Assembly (NCBI GenBank): GCA_002360945.1
Contig: DERO01000032.1
Location: forward strand, 62,001-126,000
DNA from: Leclercia adecarboxylata
Lineage (GTDB): Bacteria > Pseudomonadota > Gammaproteobacteria > Enterobacterales > Enterobacteriaceae
Direction of reading: 5' to 3'
DNA: 64,000 nucleotides
Shown one piece after another: positions 1 through 8,429 of this stretch; position 1 is the first letter of the stretch; each line of letters starts with the position of its first letter. Below the pieces are notes generated by a model. The model was not told where the DNA came from. It made no database searches and saw only the letters and a program-made list of their open reading frames with translations. The position numbers and the translations under genes are program-made.

Positions 1-753
1 TTGCTACAGCTGTTACAGGTTCAGCCGGGGCTGCCCTGCCGCCTGCATCGCCCGTGGTTGTCCGTTGCCATCAACCGCCAGCAAACCCTGCAGGCGCTGA
101 GCTGGCACTATCAGACCATGCAGCGCCAGCTCCCGGCCGCCCTGATGAACGGCTATCTCTCCCGGGAAGGGGTGACGTTACTGACCCTGACCGGCAAAGA
201 CGATCGGCAGTTTACCCTGCGCCTGTGCGCCGATGCGTTTCTGGATAAAGAGGGTGAAGCCACGCTGGCCTTTTGCGACGCCGACCAGACGGTGCTGGGG
301 GAGATAACCTTCACGCTGTGCCAGATGAACGGCACCGCGACGCTGTTCATCGGCGGGATGCAGGGAGCCAAAGCCTTTGTGCCGCACGAGGCGATCCAGA
401 GCGCGACCAAAGCCTGTCACGGCCTGTTCCCGAAACGCCTGCTGGTGGAAGCCGCCATGACGCTGGGCGGTGCCCTGGCCGTGGAGCAGATCGTAGCGGT
501 CAGCAACAGCACGCACATCTACCGCAGCTGGCGCTATCGCAAGAAAAAAGAGGGCAAACTGCTGGCGGATTACGACAGCTTCTGGGCGTCGCTCGGCGGC
601 GAGCGCACCGACGAGGGCAACTACCGTCTGCCGCTGGTGATGACGCGTAAACCGATGGAGGAAATCGCCAGCAAAAAGCGCGCCGAATACCGCCGCCGCT
701 TTGCCCTGCTGGACAGCCTGATTGAGCAAGTCAACCAGGCCACCCGCCGTTAA
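1..753 (+). CDS. ybjX: YbjX, VirK/YbjX (DUF535) family protein, 5' end cut by window
   Basis: The reading frame is open from the first base and closes at TAA 751-753, giving the last 250 residues; family members are about 320-330 residues, so roughly the first quarter lies outside the window and the initial TTG is not the true start. The carboxyl half has the family signature of a basic tail (KKKEGKLLADYDSFWASLGGE, then KRAEYRRR). In E. coli ybjX is the neighbour of ybjD, as here; the two genes converge and overlap by 4 bases at their stops. VirK/YbjX proteins are linked to envelope stress and antimicrobial peptide resistance in Shigella and Salmonella, but the biochemical role is unknown. 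Confidence 0.9.
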   Translation: MLQLLQVQPGLPCRLHRPWLSVAINRQQTLQALSWHYQTMQRQLPAALMNGYLSREGVTLLTLTGKDDRQFTLRLCADAFLDKEGEATLAFCDADQTVLGEITFTLCQMNGTATLFIGGMQGAKAFVPHEAIQSATKACHGLFPKRLLVEAAMTLGGALAVEQIVAVSNSTHIYRSWRYRKKKEGKLLADYDSFWASLGGERTDEGNYRLPLVMTRKPMEEIASKKRAEYRRRFALLDSLIEQVNQATRR

Positions 754-2408
754 TCGGCTCTCCCGCGCGCCAGCCACAGCACGCGGGAGAACATTTTCCG
801 CAACAGGGTCGGCACCGCTTCAACCCCGCGCCGCCCGGCCTCCATTGCCACCTCAATGGCCAGATCCGGCTTCGAGGAGCGGTGAATGGCTTTCACGATC
901 ACCCGCCGCATGTTCATTGGAATATCGTCGGGCACCATCGCCACCCGGTGAAAGACGTCCGAGAAGCCCTGGCGGTACATGAAGTGCTCCATGTCCATGG
1001 CGGGCAGCGCCGTCAGATGCTCGCGCTCCTCTTCCCGGTCGTTGTTGATCAGCCCGCGCACGGTGGCAGCATATTTTTTGCCCGCCTCGTCGCCGTCCAC
1101 CAGCACGTGCCACTCGATGCCCATCCGCCGGGCAAATTTGATCAGCGGTTTTAAGCCCGACTGGGCAAACTCAATCACCTTGATCCCCTCGGCATCAAAG
1201 TGGTGGCCGCACTGGCGGGCCAGTTCGTTAATCACCCAGGTTTCGGTCTCCCCTTCCACCAGCAGCCAGCAGCGGGCAAACAGGGAGGAGGCGCGATTAA
1301 AGCGAATATGGAAGGCGATCCGGCGGCTGTCTTCGGCATTCATGCCCCCTGGCCCGAGACGGAAGGCCGTCACGCGCGACGATTCTCGCACCAGGCGACA
1401 GACGTGTTCCACCGGGGTTAACGACAGCAATTCGCCGGAGTTGGTGGTGGTGATGCGCTGCAAAGGCAGCAGATTCAGCAGGTGCCACGCCACCGAGAGC
1501 ATAATCGGGTGCAGGCGCGTCTCGGGATCTTCCACCAGCAGCAGCGGGCGAGCATCCCGGTCAAGCCGGACGGTGCCTTTGGCCTGCAGCAGCGTCGAGA
1601 AGAGCCCCAGCAGGATCACCCGGTGCGAACGGCCGCCGGGCTTGTCGATCATCCGGTTGATGATGTCGAGATAGCGCCAGCTGCGCTGTTCATCGTGGGA
1701 TCGCCGCCGCATTAGCCGGTTGCGGACCGGCGAGGTGCCCTGCTCGGTAAAGTAGTGCTCCAGCAGCTGCACCATCGCCGACAGCCCCTGGCGGATCTGG
1801 CCGTCGGTTAAGTTTTGCGGGCGGGCCACCAGTTCCCGCGCCAGATAATCCAGCTCGCGGGCGGTGACTTCCACGTCGGGCATATTGGGCACCGTGCCGT
1901 TGCGGATCCGCCGCATAAAACGGGCGTCACGCAGGCGCAGCACCGGCATCAGGCGCACCAGATGGCGCGCCCGCTCGTCGATATCCGCCAGCGGCAGAGG
2001 GTTACCGTCGTTATCGAGAAAACCGCGCAGGGTCAGCACGCTGTCGTCGTCCGCCAGCTCGCCCTCCAGACGATAAAAGATGCGCTGATAGTCGTCATTA
2101 CACGGCACCCAGCAGTCAGCCAGGGGGCGATAGCGACGAACGCGATGACGGCCCGGCTCGGATTCACGGAAGGTAAGAATGATATGCAGATGGTGCTCGC
2201 GCCCCAGCAGATCCCCGGGCGGGAACCAGAAATCCTCCCGGACAAAATGGTAAAGATCCGATTCCGGAGAGAGCAGCAGCGTCAGGGCATCCAGCAGGCT
2301 GGATTTACCCCAGGCGTTTTCCCCGATCAGCACGTTATTGTGCTCAAGCATCAGCGACAGACGGTTAATGCCGCGGAACCCCACGATTTCCACACGTTCA
2401 AGCAACAT
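750..2408 (-). CDS. ybjD: YbjD, OLD-family ATP-dependent nuclease
   Basis: A 552-residue protein. An ABC-type ATPase domain starts at once: P-loop GENAWGKSS at residues 29-37 and a signature/Walker B region (LLLVEDPETRLHP) near residue 290. A TOPRIM nuclease domain follows, with LVEGETE near residue 380 and the acidic VDGDEAGKK near 435, the conserved E and DxD needed for metal-dependent cleavage. This is the OLD (overcoming lysogenization defect) architecture. The ATG at 2408 has a strong GGAGG just upstream. The gene is solitary, convergent with ybjX. Class 2 OLD proteins can act in phage defence with a partner helicase, but no GajB-like partner is adjacent, so the cellular role is unassigned. 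Confidence 0.93.
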   Translation of the reverse strand: MLLERVEIVGFRGINRLSLMLEHNNVLIGENAWGKSSLLDALTLLLSPESDLYHFVREDFWFPPGDLLGREHHLHIILTFRESEPGRHRVRRYRPLADCWVPCNDDYQRIFYRLEGELADDDSVLTLRGFLDNDGNPLPLADIDERARHLVRLMPVLRLRDARFMRRIRNGTVPNMPDVEVTARELDYLARELVARPQNLTDGQIRQGLSAMVQLLEHYFTEQGTSPVRNRLMRRRSHDEQRSWRYLDIINRMIDKPGGRSHRVILLGLFSTLLQAKGTVRLDRDARPLLLVEDPETRLHPIMLSVAWHLLNLLPLQRITTTNSGELLSLTPVEHVCRLVRESSRVTAFRLGPGGMNAEDSRRIAFHIRFNRASSLFARCWLLVEGETETWVINELARQCGHHFDAEGIKVIEFAQSGLKPLIKFARRMGIEWHVLVDGDEAGKKYAATVRGLINNDREEEREHLTALPAMDMEHFMYRQGFSDVFHRVAMVPDDIPMNMRRVIVKAIHRSSKPDLAIEVAMEAGRRGVEAVPTLLRKMFSRVLWLARGRAD

Positions 2409-2523
2409 GTACCCTCCGGGAGAGATGAACTTTTTCCTTTAAGTTATCAGGAGTATAGCGCTGGTGGCGAGGAGAGAGTACCCGGATGTGTGTTAGGTAA
2501 AGCTATTGGGCATACGAGAGGGT

Positions 2524-2547
2524 AAAAAAGGAGAGCAAGCTCTCCTT
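2524..2547 (-). terminator. Intrinsic terminator of the double-glycine peptide gene
   Basis: On the minus strand, 17 bases past the stop of the small peptide gene, a perfect 9-bp stem (AAGGAGAGC / GCTCTCCTT) with a 2-base loop runs into a T tract (complement of the A run at 2524-2529). It closes a one-gene transcription unit. Confidence 0.85.
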
Positions 2548-2564
2548 GTCAAACAGGCACTGGG

Positions 2565-2804
2565 TTATTTTTTAGAGAACAAGTCGGAGATCCCGCCCAG
2601 GAAGCCCTGTAAAATCGTTACGGAGGCTTCAACAACCATTCCGATACCCCGGCCCAGCGCTTCGCCAGCGGCGGTGGCTTGAGTGCCGGTCTTACAGGAC
2701 GCGTCGACAATCCCGCCAATGCCTTTGCCCATCAGCGCCGCCGCGTCGGTGATAAAGCCTGCGCCAGAGACAGAGGCCAGTTCTTCGGTGTTTAATTCAC
2801 GCAT
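2565..2804 (-). CDS. Small peptide with double-glycine-type leader, class II microcin-like
   Basis: A 79-residue peptide. The amino end, MRELNTEELASVSGA, matches the leader consensus of class II microcins and other double-glycine peptides (compare the microcin V leader MRTLTLNELDSVSGG): R2-E3-L4, acidic/hydrophobic middle, hydrophobic V12 and SGA before the cut. Cleavage after A15 would release a 64-residue core rich in Gly/Ala with GxxxG-type repeats (GKGIGG, GRGIGM), one Cys, and a hydrophobic amphipathic tail ending DLFSKK. The gene has a good ribosome site (AAGGA, 8 bases before ATG), its own upstream AT-rich region and its own terminator, so it looks functional. No peptidase-containing ABC exporter, HlyD protein or immunity gene is adjacent. 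Function is inferred, not shown; a non-toxic signalling or adhesion peptide is possible. Confidence 0.75.
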   Translation of the reverse strand: MRELNTEELASVSGAGFITDAAALMGKGIGGIVDASCKTGTQATAAGEALGRGIGMVVEASVTILQGFLGGISDLFSKK

Positions 2805-3225
2805 GTTGATAATCCTTATCCAGATAGTTAATAGAAGAATACGTTATTTGATATGATTAAAACTGAAAAATAATTTAATTGTATTTTTCGGGGAAATACT
2901 ATTTCTTAAGATTTATGCCTGTCAATGCCGCGCCAATGATTCGGAATTTGACCCGGACTCATTTTTATATCAATTAAGCTTATTCATTATCGTTACGCAC
3001 TTGAATTAACTTTCTGTCGCCGAAGGACCAGGTTATATTGCGCCCCGCAGCAAATCACAATCCTTTATCATTGTTCTAAATCAATGTTACAGGACTTATT
3101 CCTCTGGTGAAGGCATTACGCCCTATATAAAATATAGGCCGTTTTCCATTTTGCTCTCTTCCTTTGGGACAAGAAAACACTGCGCGCGGGAACAAGCGCA
3201 GAATATTAATATTATTGAGGTGGTT
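2805..3225. promoter_or_regulatory. AT-rich divergent control region between peptide gene and aqpZ
   Basis: About 420 bases with no credible gene. It is much more AT-rich than the flanking genes and has to hold the divergent promoters for the peptide gene (leftward) and aqpZ (rightward). TA-rich stretches around 2850-2900 and 3120-3140 are plausible promoter elements. No clear operator was recognised. Confidence 0.5.
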
Positions 3226-3921
3226 ATGTTCAGAAAGTTAGCAGCTGAATGTTTTGGTACATTCTGGTTGGTATTTGGCGGCTGCGGTAGTGCAGTGTTG
3301 GCGGCAGGTTTCCCGGAATTAGGGATTGGTTTTGTCGGGGTTTCCCTGGCCTTCGGTTTAACGGTATTAACCATGGCCTATGCCGTGGGACATATTTCCG
3401 GCGGCCATTTTAACCCGGCGGTCACATTAGGCCTGTGGGCGGGCGGTCGTTTTCCGGCGAAAGATATTCTCGGCTATATTATTGCCCAGGTCATCGGCGG
3501 GATTATTGCTGCCGCTATTCTGTATGTCATTGCCAGCGGGAAAGCGGGCTTTGACGCTGCGGCCAGCGGTTTTGCTTCAAACGGTTTTGGCGAACACTCC
3601 CCGGGTGGGTTCTCCATGCTTTCTGCCATCGTGATTGAAATCGTGCTGACCGCCGGCTTCCTGCTGGTGATCCACGGTGCCACCGACAAACAGGCTCCGG
3701 CTGGTTTTGCCCCAATTGCGATTGGCCTGGCGCTGACCCTGATCCACCTGATCAGCATCCCGGTGACTAACACCTCGGTAAACCCGGCGCGCAGCACCGC
3801 GGTCGCTATCTTCCAGGGCGGCTGGGCGCTGGAGCAGCTGTGGCTGTTCTGGGTGATGCCGATTGTCGGCGGTATCCTTGGCGGCGTGCTGTATCGCACC
3901 CTGCTGGAAAAACACGATTAA
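3226..3921 (+). CDS. aqpZ: Aquaporin Z
   Basis: A 231-residue water channel of the inner membrane, the same length as E. coli AqpZ and nearly identical to it. Two NPA boxes are seen, NPAVT near residue 63 and NPARS near 186, with six hydrophobic segments between and around them. The frame extends upstream to 3151, but the ATG at 3226 is chosen because it has a GAGG site and gives the family start [14 protein letters not shown]. The selectivity arginine is present after the second NPA (NPAR). It is monocistronic and followed by a strong terminator. Confidence 0.98.
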   Translation: MFRKLAAECFGTFWLVFGGCGSAVLAAGFPELGIGFVGVSLAFGLTVLTMAYAVGHISGGHFNPAVTLGLWAGGRFPAKDILGYIIAQVIGGIIAAAILYVIASGKAGFDAAASGFASNGFGEHSPGGFSMLSAIVIEIVLTAGFLLVIHGATDKQAPAGFAPIAIGLALTLIHLISIPVTNTSVNPARSTAVAIFQGGWALEQLWLFWVMPIVGGILGGVLYRTLLEKHD

Positions 3922-3929
3922 TAAAAGCA

Positions 3930-3957
3930 AAAAGGCAACCTTCGGGTTGCCATTTTT
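3930..3957 (+). terminator. Intrinsic terminator after aqpZ
   Basis: GGCAACC - TTCG - GGTTGCC (3934-3951), a 7-bp stem with a UUCG tetraloop followed by ATTTTT. Confidence 0.9.
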
Positions 3958-3964
3958 AGTGTGT

Positions 3965-4005
3965 GCGCCCTCTCCCTGTGGGAGAGGGACGGGGTGAGGG
4001 CATCA
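3965..4005. repeat. Short palindromic intergenic repeat (CCCTCTCCC type)
   Basis: CCCTCTCCC-TGT-GGGAGAGGG followed by ACGGGGTGAGGG. This inverted repeat with a G-rich tail resembles the short intergenic palindromes scattered through enterobacterial genomes; it lies between the aqpZ terminator and lysO. Confidence 0.6.
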
Positions 4006-4096
4006 GGCCGCATTGTTCCGGCACTGTTTTCACCTTTACTGAATCGTCCGAATTGGGTAGTGTCACAGCGCCACTCATATAAAGGACCGGTTGTTC

Positions 4097-4996
4097 ATGT
4101 TTTCAGGACTCTTAATCATTCTGATCCCGCTAATCGTGGGTTATCTCATTCCTCTTCGTCAGGTTTCTGCTTTAAAACTGATCAACCGTTTATTGAGCTG
4201 GATTGTCTACGTCATTCTGTTTTTTATGGGCATCAGCCTCGCCTTCCTCGATAATCTGGCGACCAACCTGCTGTCGATCCTGCATTACTCGGTCATTACG
4301 ATGGCGGTTATTTTGCTGTGTAATATCGCGGCCCTGTTCTGGCTGGAACGGGTTATTCCGTGGAAAAACCACCATCATCAGGAAAAATTACCGTCGCGTA
4401 TTGCCATGGCGCTGGAGTCATTAAAGTTATGTGGCGTGGTGGTGCTCGGTTTTTTGTTGGGGCTGAGCGGGTTCGCCTTTTTACAGCACGCCACCGAGGC
4501 CAGCGAATATACCCTGATCTTCCTGCTGTTCCTGATTGGTATTCAGCTGCGCAATAACGGCATGACCCTGAAACAGATCGTGCTTAATCGTCGCGGCATG
4601 ATGGTGGCGGTGATGGTGGTGGGCAGCTCGCTGGTGGGCGGGGTGATTAACGCCTTTATCCTCGACCTGCCGCTCAATACTGCCCTGGCAATGGCCTCCG
4701 GTTTTGGCTGGTACTCCCTGTCCGGCATTCTGTTGACCGAATCCTTTGGTCCGGTAATAGGTAGCGCCGCCTTCTTTAACGATCTGGGCCGTGAGCTGAT
4801 TGCCATAATGCTGATCCCGGGCCTGGTGCGTCGCAGCCGCTCCACGGCGCTGGGCCTGTGCGGTGCCACCTCAATGGACTTTACCCTGCCGGTGCTACAA
4901 CGCTCGGGCGGGCTGGAGATGGTCCCTGCCGCCATCGTACACGGCTTTATTTTAAGCCTGCTGGTGCCAGTCATGATGGCCTTCTTCTCCGCCTGA
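4097..4996 (+). CDS. lysO: LysO lysine exporter (YbjE)
   Basis: A 299-residue inner-membrane protein matching E. coli LysO/YbjE in length and sequence. The frame starts at TTG 4091, but the ATG at 4097 with AAAGGA upstream gives the family start MFSGLLIIL. About eight hydrophobic segments are seen; conserved stretches include GFGWYSLSGILLTESFGP and GATSMDFTLPVLQR. It exports lysine and confers resistance to the toxic analogue thialysine; in E. coli it is under ArgP/lysine control, but no ArgP site could be assigned here. It stands alone between aqpZ and hcp. Confidence 0.96.
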   Translation: MFSGLLIILIPLIVGYLIPLRQVSALKLINRLLSWIVYVILFFMGISLAFLDNLATNLLSILHYSVITMAVILLCNIAALFWLERVIPWKNHHHQEKLPSRIAMALESLKLCGVVVLGFLLGLSGFAFLQHATEASEYTLIFLLFLIGIQLRNNGMTLKQIVLNRRGMMVAVMVVGSSLVGGVINAFILDLPLNTALAMASGFGWYSLSGILLTESFGPVIGSAAFFNDLGRELIAIMLIPGLVRRSRSTALGLCGATSMDFTLPVLQRSGGLEMVPAAIVHGFILSLLVPVMMAFFSA

Positions 4997-5002
4997 TACT
5001 TC

Positions 5003-5028
5003 TTTGGCGGTAGTCATCTACCGCCAAA
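5003..5028 (+). terminator. Hairpin after lysO
   Basis: TTTGGCGGTAG - TCAT - CTACCGCCAAA, an 11-bp perfect stem 6 bases after the lysO stop. The T tract after it is weak (ATTGCG), so it may end transcription poorly or protect the mRNA 3' end. Confidence 0.65.
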
Positions 5029-5029
5029 A

Positions 5030-5043
5030 TTGCGCTAAATCAA
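5030..5043 (+). promoter_or_regulatory. Possible FNR site upstream of hcp
   Basis: TTGCGCTAAATCAA matches the FNR consensus TTGAT-N4-ATCAA in the right half and three of five bases on the left. It lies about 97 bases before the hcp start, and E. coli hcp is FNR-activated. Assigned by eye only. Confidence 0.4.
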
Positions 5044-5102
5044 TAACCCTCTCGTTTGTAGCAGAAAGCCCTTTTCTCCGTATCGCCACAGGCATAACCT
5101 TA

Positions 5103-5125
5103 AACATGTATCTAAAATATAACTT
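5103..5125 (+). promoter_or_regulatory. Possible NsrR site at the hcp promoter
   Basis: AACATGTAT followed 4 bases later by AATATAACTT is a degenerate inverted repeat resembling the NsrR operator half-site AAGATGYAT. E. coli hcp-hcr is repressed by the nitric-oxide sensor NsrR. The site is 15-37 bases upstream of the hcp start codon. Confidence 0.4.
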
Positions 5126-5139
5126 TAACAGGTGTGATT

Positions 5140-6792
5140 ATGTTTTGTGTGCAATGTGAACAAACTATCCGAACTCCAGCCGGCAACGGCTGCTCTTACG
5201 CACAGGGCATGTGCGGTAAAACCGCCGAAACCTCCGATCTGCAGGACCTGCTGATTGCCTCCCTGCAGGGTTTATCCGCCTGGGCGGTAAAAGCCCGTGA
5301 ATATGGCATTGTCGACCACTACGTTGATAACTTCGCCCCGCGCGCGTTTTTCTCTACCCTGACCAACGTTAACTTCGATTCACCGCGCATTGTGGGCTAC
5401 GCCCGCGAAGCCATTGCCCTGCGTGACGCGCTGAAAGCCCAGGCCCTGAACGTGGACGCCAGTGCCCGCGTCGATAACCCGATGGCCGACCTGCAGCTAG
5501 TCAGCGACGATCTCGGCGACCTGCAGCGTCAGGCGGCAGAATTTACCCCGAACAAAGACAAAGCGGCGATTGGCGAGAACATCCTCGGCCTGCGTCTGCT
5601 GTGCCTGTACGGCCTGAAAGGTGCCGCGGCCTATATGGAACACGCGCACGTTCTGGATCAGTACGACAACGACATCTACGCCCAGTACCATAAAATCATG
5701 GCGTGGCTGGGCACCTGGCCTTCCGACATGAACGCCCTGCTGGAGTGTTCCATGGAAATCGGCCAGATGAACTTCAAAGTGATGAGCATTCTGGACGCCG
5801 GTGAAACCACCAAATACGGCCACCCGACCCCAACTCAGGTCAACGTTAAAGCGACCGAAGGCAAGTGCATCCTGATCTCTGGTCACGACCTGAAAGATCT
5901 CTACAACCTGCTGGAGCAGACCGACGGCACCGGCGTTAACGTCTACACCCACGGCGAGATGCTGCCTGCCCACGGCTACCCTGAGCTGCGCAAATTCAAA
6001 CACCTGATCGGCAACTACGGCAGCGGCTGGCAGAACCAGCAGGTAGAGTTCGCCCGCTTCCCTGGCCCGATCGTGATGACCTCTAACTGCATCATCGACC
6101 CAACCGTCGGTGCCTACGACGACCGCATCTGGACCCGCAGCATCGTCGGCTGGCCGGGCGTGAGCCACCTTGAAGGTGACGATTTTGGTCCGGTGATTGC
6201 CCAGGCGCAGCAGATGGCGGGCTTCCCGTACAGCGAAATTCCTCACCTGATCACCGTTGGTTTTGGCCGTCAGACCCTGCTGGGCGCGGCGGATTCCCTG
6301 ATCGACCTGGTGAGCCGCGAAAAACTGCGTCACATCTTCCTGGTGGGCGGCTGCGACGGCGCGCGCGGAGAACGTAACTACTTCACCGATTTCGCCACCA
6401 GCGTGCCGGACGACTGCCTGATCCTGACCCTGGCCTGCGGTAAATACCGTTTCAACAAGCTGGAGTTCGGAGATATCGAAGGCCTGCCGCGTCTGATCGA
6501 TGCCGGTCAGTGTAACGATGCCTACTCAGCGATCATCCTGGCCGTGACCCTGGCAGAAAAACTGGGCTGTGGCGTGAACGACCTGCCGCTGTCGCTGGTG
6601 CTCTCCTGGTTCGAACAGAAAGCGATTGTGATCCTGCTGACCCTGCTGTCGCTGGGCGTGAAAAACATCGTCACCGGCCCGACCGCACCTGGCTTCTTTA
6701 CGCCGGATCTGCTGGCCGTCCTCAACGAGAAGTTTGGTCTGCGTTCCGTGACCACCGTTGAAGAAGACATGAAGCAACTGCTGAGCGCGTAA
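5140..6792 (+). CDS. hcp: Hydroxylamine reductase / hybrid-cluster protein
   Basis: A 550-residue cytoplasmic protein, same length as E. coli Hcp. The amino-terminal cysteine cluster CVQCEQ (C3, C6) with [10 protein letters not shown] provides the [4Fe-4S] or [2Fe-2S] centre; later conserved residues include H and E in SGHDLKDL, C in [25 protein letters not shown] and [10 protein letters not shown], which bind the hybrid Fe-S-O cluster. The ATG at 5140 is used rather than GTG 5134 because it gives the family start MFCVQCEQT. Hcp reduces nitric oxide (and hydroxylamine in vitro) under anaerobiosis and acts in protein S-nitrosylation. It is followed after 10 bases by its reductase hcr. Confidence 0.98.
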   Translation: MFCVQCEQTIRTPAGNGCSYAQGMCGKTAETSDLQDLLIASLQGLSAWAVKAREYGIVDHYVDNFAPRAFFSTLTNVNFDSPRIVGYAREAIALRDALKAQALNVDASARVDNPMADLQLVSDDLGDLQRQAAEFTPNKDKAAIGENILGLRLLCLYGLKGAAAYMEHAHVLDQYDNDIYAQYHKIMAWLGTWPSDMNALLECSMEIGQMNFKVMSILDAGETTKYGHPTPTQVNVKATEGKCILISGHDLKDLYNLLEQTDGTGVNVYTHGEMLPAHGYPELRKFKHLIGNYGSGWQNQQVEFARFPGPIVMTSNCIIDPTVGAYDDRIWTRSIVGWPGVSHLEGDDFGPVIAQAQQMAGFPYSEIPHLITVGFGRQTLLGAADSLIDLVSREKLRHIFLVGGCDGARGERNYFTDFATSVPDDCLILTLACGKYRFNKLEFGDIEGLPRLIDAGQCNDAYSAIILAVTLAEKLGCGVNDLPLSLVLSWFEQKAIVILLTLLSLGVKNIVTGPTAPGFFTPDLLAVLNEKFGLRSVTTVEEDMKQLLSA

Positions 6793-6802
6793 GGAGTAAA
6801 GT

Positions 6803-7771
6803 ATGACGATGCCAACCCATCAGTGCCCATGGCGGATGCAGGTTCACCACATCCATCAGGAAACGCCGGATGTCTGGACGATTTCGCTGCTGTGCCACGA
6901 CTATTATCCGTACCGCGCCGGGCAGTATGCGCTGGTCAGCGTGCGTAACTCAGCCCAGACGCTGCGGGCGTACACGATCTCCTCAACGCCGGGTATCAGC
7001 GAGTACATCACGCTGACCATCCGCCGCATTGATCAGGGGGCAGGCTCTCAGTGGTTGACGCACGATGTGAAGCGTGGGGATTACATCTGGCTTTCTGACG
7101 CGCAGGGTGATTTTACCTGTGACGATAAGCCGGAAGATAAATTCCTGCTGCTGGCCGCCGGCTGCGGCGTGACCCCGGTGATGTCGATGCGTCGCTGGCT
7201 GGCGAAGCACCGCCCGCAGGCCGACGTGGAGGTGATCTTCAGCGTGCGCTCGCCGCAGGATGTGATTTTCGCGGACGAATGGCGTAACTACCCGGTCACC
7301 ATGGTGGCCGAAACCAACGCCACCGAGGGTTTCGTGGCCGGTCGTCTCACCCGCGAGTTGCTGCAGCGCGTACCGGATCTGGCCTCACGCACCGTGATGA
7401 CCTGTGGTCCAGCGCCCTATATGGACATCGTTGAAGAAGAGGTGAAGGCCCTCGGCGTGACCCGCTTCTTTAAAGAGCAGTTCTTTACTCCGGTCGCGGA
7501 AGCTGCCACCAGCGGGCTGAAGTTCACCAAGCTGCAGCCGGCGCAAACCTTCTTTGGCCGCGTGGGCAGTACGCTGCTTGAAGCGCTGGAGAGCAATAAC
7601 GTGCCGGTTGTCGCTGCCTGTCGTGCGGGTGTATGCGGCTGCTGTAAAACGAAGGTGGTGGACGGGAACTATACCGTCTCCAGCACCATGACGCTGACGG
7701 ATGCCGAAGTGGCGGAAGGCTACGTGCTGGCCTGCTCCTGTCATCCTCAGGGGGATCTGGTGCTCGCCTGA
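6803..7771 (+). CDS. hcr: NADH oxidoreductase Hcr
   Basis: A 322-residue electron donor for Hcp. FAD-binding motif RAYTISSTPG near residue 54, an NAD-binding region (AAGCGVTPVMSMRRW, later TCGPAPYMD), and a carboxyl-terminal plant-type [2Fe-2S] domain with CRAGVCGCC plus a distal Cys in LACSCHPQG. Start MTMPTHQCPW equals the E. coli start and has AAGGAG upstream. It is the second gene of hcp-hcr. Confidence 0.97.
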   Translation: MTMPTHQCPWRMQVHHIHQETPDVWTISLLCHDYYPYRAGQYALVSVRNSAQTLRAYTISSTPGISEYITLTIRRIDQGAGSQWLTHDVKRGDYIWLSDAQGDFTCDDKPEDKFLLLAAGCGVTPVMSMRRWLAKHRPQADVEVIFSVRSPQDVIFADEWRNYPVTMVAETNATEGFVAGRLTRELLQRVPDLASRTVMTCGPAPYMDIVEEEVKALGVTRFFKEQFFTPVAEAATSGLKFTKLQPAQTFFGRVGSTLLEALESNNVPVVAACRAGVCGCCKTKVVDGNYTVSSTMTLTDAEVAEGYVLACSCHPQGDLVLA

Positions 7772-7777
7772 TGGAAC

Positions 7778-7808
7778 GCCCGGTGGCGCTACGCTTACCG
7801 GGCCTACA
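7778..7808. repeat. REP-like palindrome after hcr
   Basis: GCCCGGTGGCGCTACGCTT followed by ACCGGGCCTACA: an enterobacterial REP unit with the usual imperfect stem and the GCCTACA end, directly after the hcr stop. Confidence 0.8.
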
Positions 7809-7816
7809 ACATCAAC

Positions 7817-7846
7817 ATCCCCGATGCAACATCGGGGATTTTTTAT
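7817..7846. terminator. Bidirectional terminator between hcr and doxX-like gene
   Basis: ATCCCCGAT - GCAAC - ATCGGGGAT, a 9-bp perfect stem followed by TTTTTTA on the plus strand. It ends hcr; the stop of the opposing DoxX-like gene lies in its T tract. Confidence 0.85.
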
Positions 7847-8277
7847 TTCCACGCCGGATCGCTTACCACCGCGTACCGCCCTGCCCCTAAAAATGCCACC
7901 GCCAGCGCACCCACGAAGAAGTAGACCAGACTCTCAATCGCCCACGCCCCAACCGCATCCAGCGCGAAGGTTTTGCCGGTGCCCACCATCAGCCACGCCA
8001 CCACCATGGTAAAAGCCAGCACCAGCGCCGCCGGACGGGTCAGAATACCGAGGATAATCAGGATCGGGGCCACTACTTCGCCAATCAGCACGCCGTAAGC
8101 GATAAAGCCCGGTAGCCCTTTTGCCACCAGCATACCTGCAATACCCCCCACCCCGTCGATGGCCTTATGCAGACCGTGAAACAGCATCAAGCCCCCCACC
8201 GCCAGACGCAACAACAACCTGCCAAAATCCTCGTGCGTTAGCGTTTTATTAACAGCCATTAACAATGATTTAACCAT
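7843..8277 (-). CDS. DoxX family inner-membrane protein
   Basis: A 144-residue protein with four hydrophobic segments and the DoxX features LLRLAVGGLMLFHGLHKAIDG near the amino end, then GVLIGEVVAPILIILG and AFTMVVAWLM. AGGA lies 10 bases before the chosen ATG; a second in-frame ATG (residue 8) is possible. DoxX proteins are small quinone- or redox-linked membrane subunits of uncertain function. The gene is absent at this position in K-12, where poxB is next to hcr. It is convergent with hcr and divergent from poxB. Confidence 0.85.
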   Translation of the reverse strand: MVKSLLMAVNKTLTHEDFGRLLLRLAVGGLMLFHGLHKAIDGVGGIAGMLVAKGLPGFIAYGVLIGEVVAPILIILGILTRPAALVLAFTMVVAWLMVGTGKTFALDAVGAWAIESLVYFFVGALAVAFLGAGRYAVVSDPAWK

Positions 8278-8388
8278 TTGAATTGATTCCTGTTTTTATG
8301 GGATACCTCACCACAATATGACGAAATGTTGCACATTGAAAGCAACGATTAATCAGGGGGTTTAAACAGGCAGGGCGGTCAGTTTCAT

Positions 8389-8396
8389 CTAAGCTT
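8389..8396 (+). promoter_or_regulatory. Possible sigma-S type -10 box for poxB
   Basis: CTAAGCTT fits the extended sigma-S -10 consensus CTAYRCTT with one mismatch and lies 34 bases before the poxB start. E. coli poxB is a classical RpoS-dependent stationary-phase gene. Confidence 0.45.
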
Positions 8397-8429
8397 GAAA
8401 GCGTTAACATATTCAGGAGACGGACTACC

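Noticed and set aside
3151..3225. Upstream extension of aqpZ by 25 codons
   Set aside because: The downstream ATG has a ribosome site and matches the known AqpZ start; the extension is not protein-like.
5497..6333. 278-codon minus-strand frame opposite hcp
   Set aside because: Shadow of the highly conserved hcp gene in GC-rich DNA; no protein family features.
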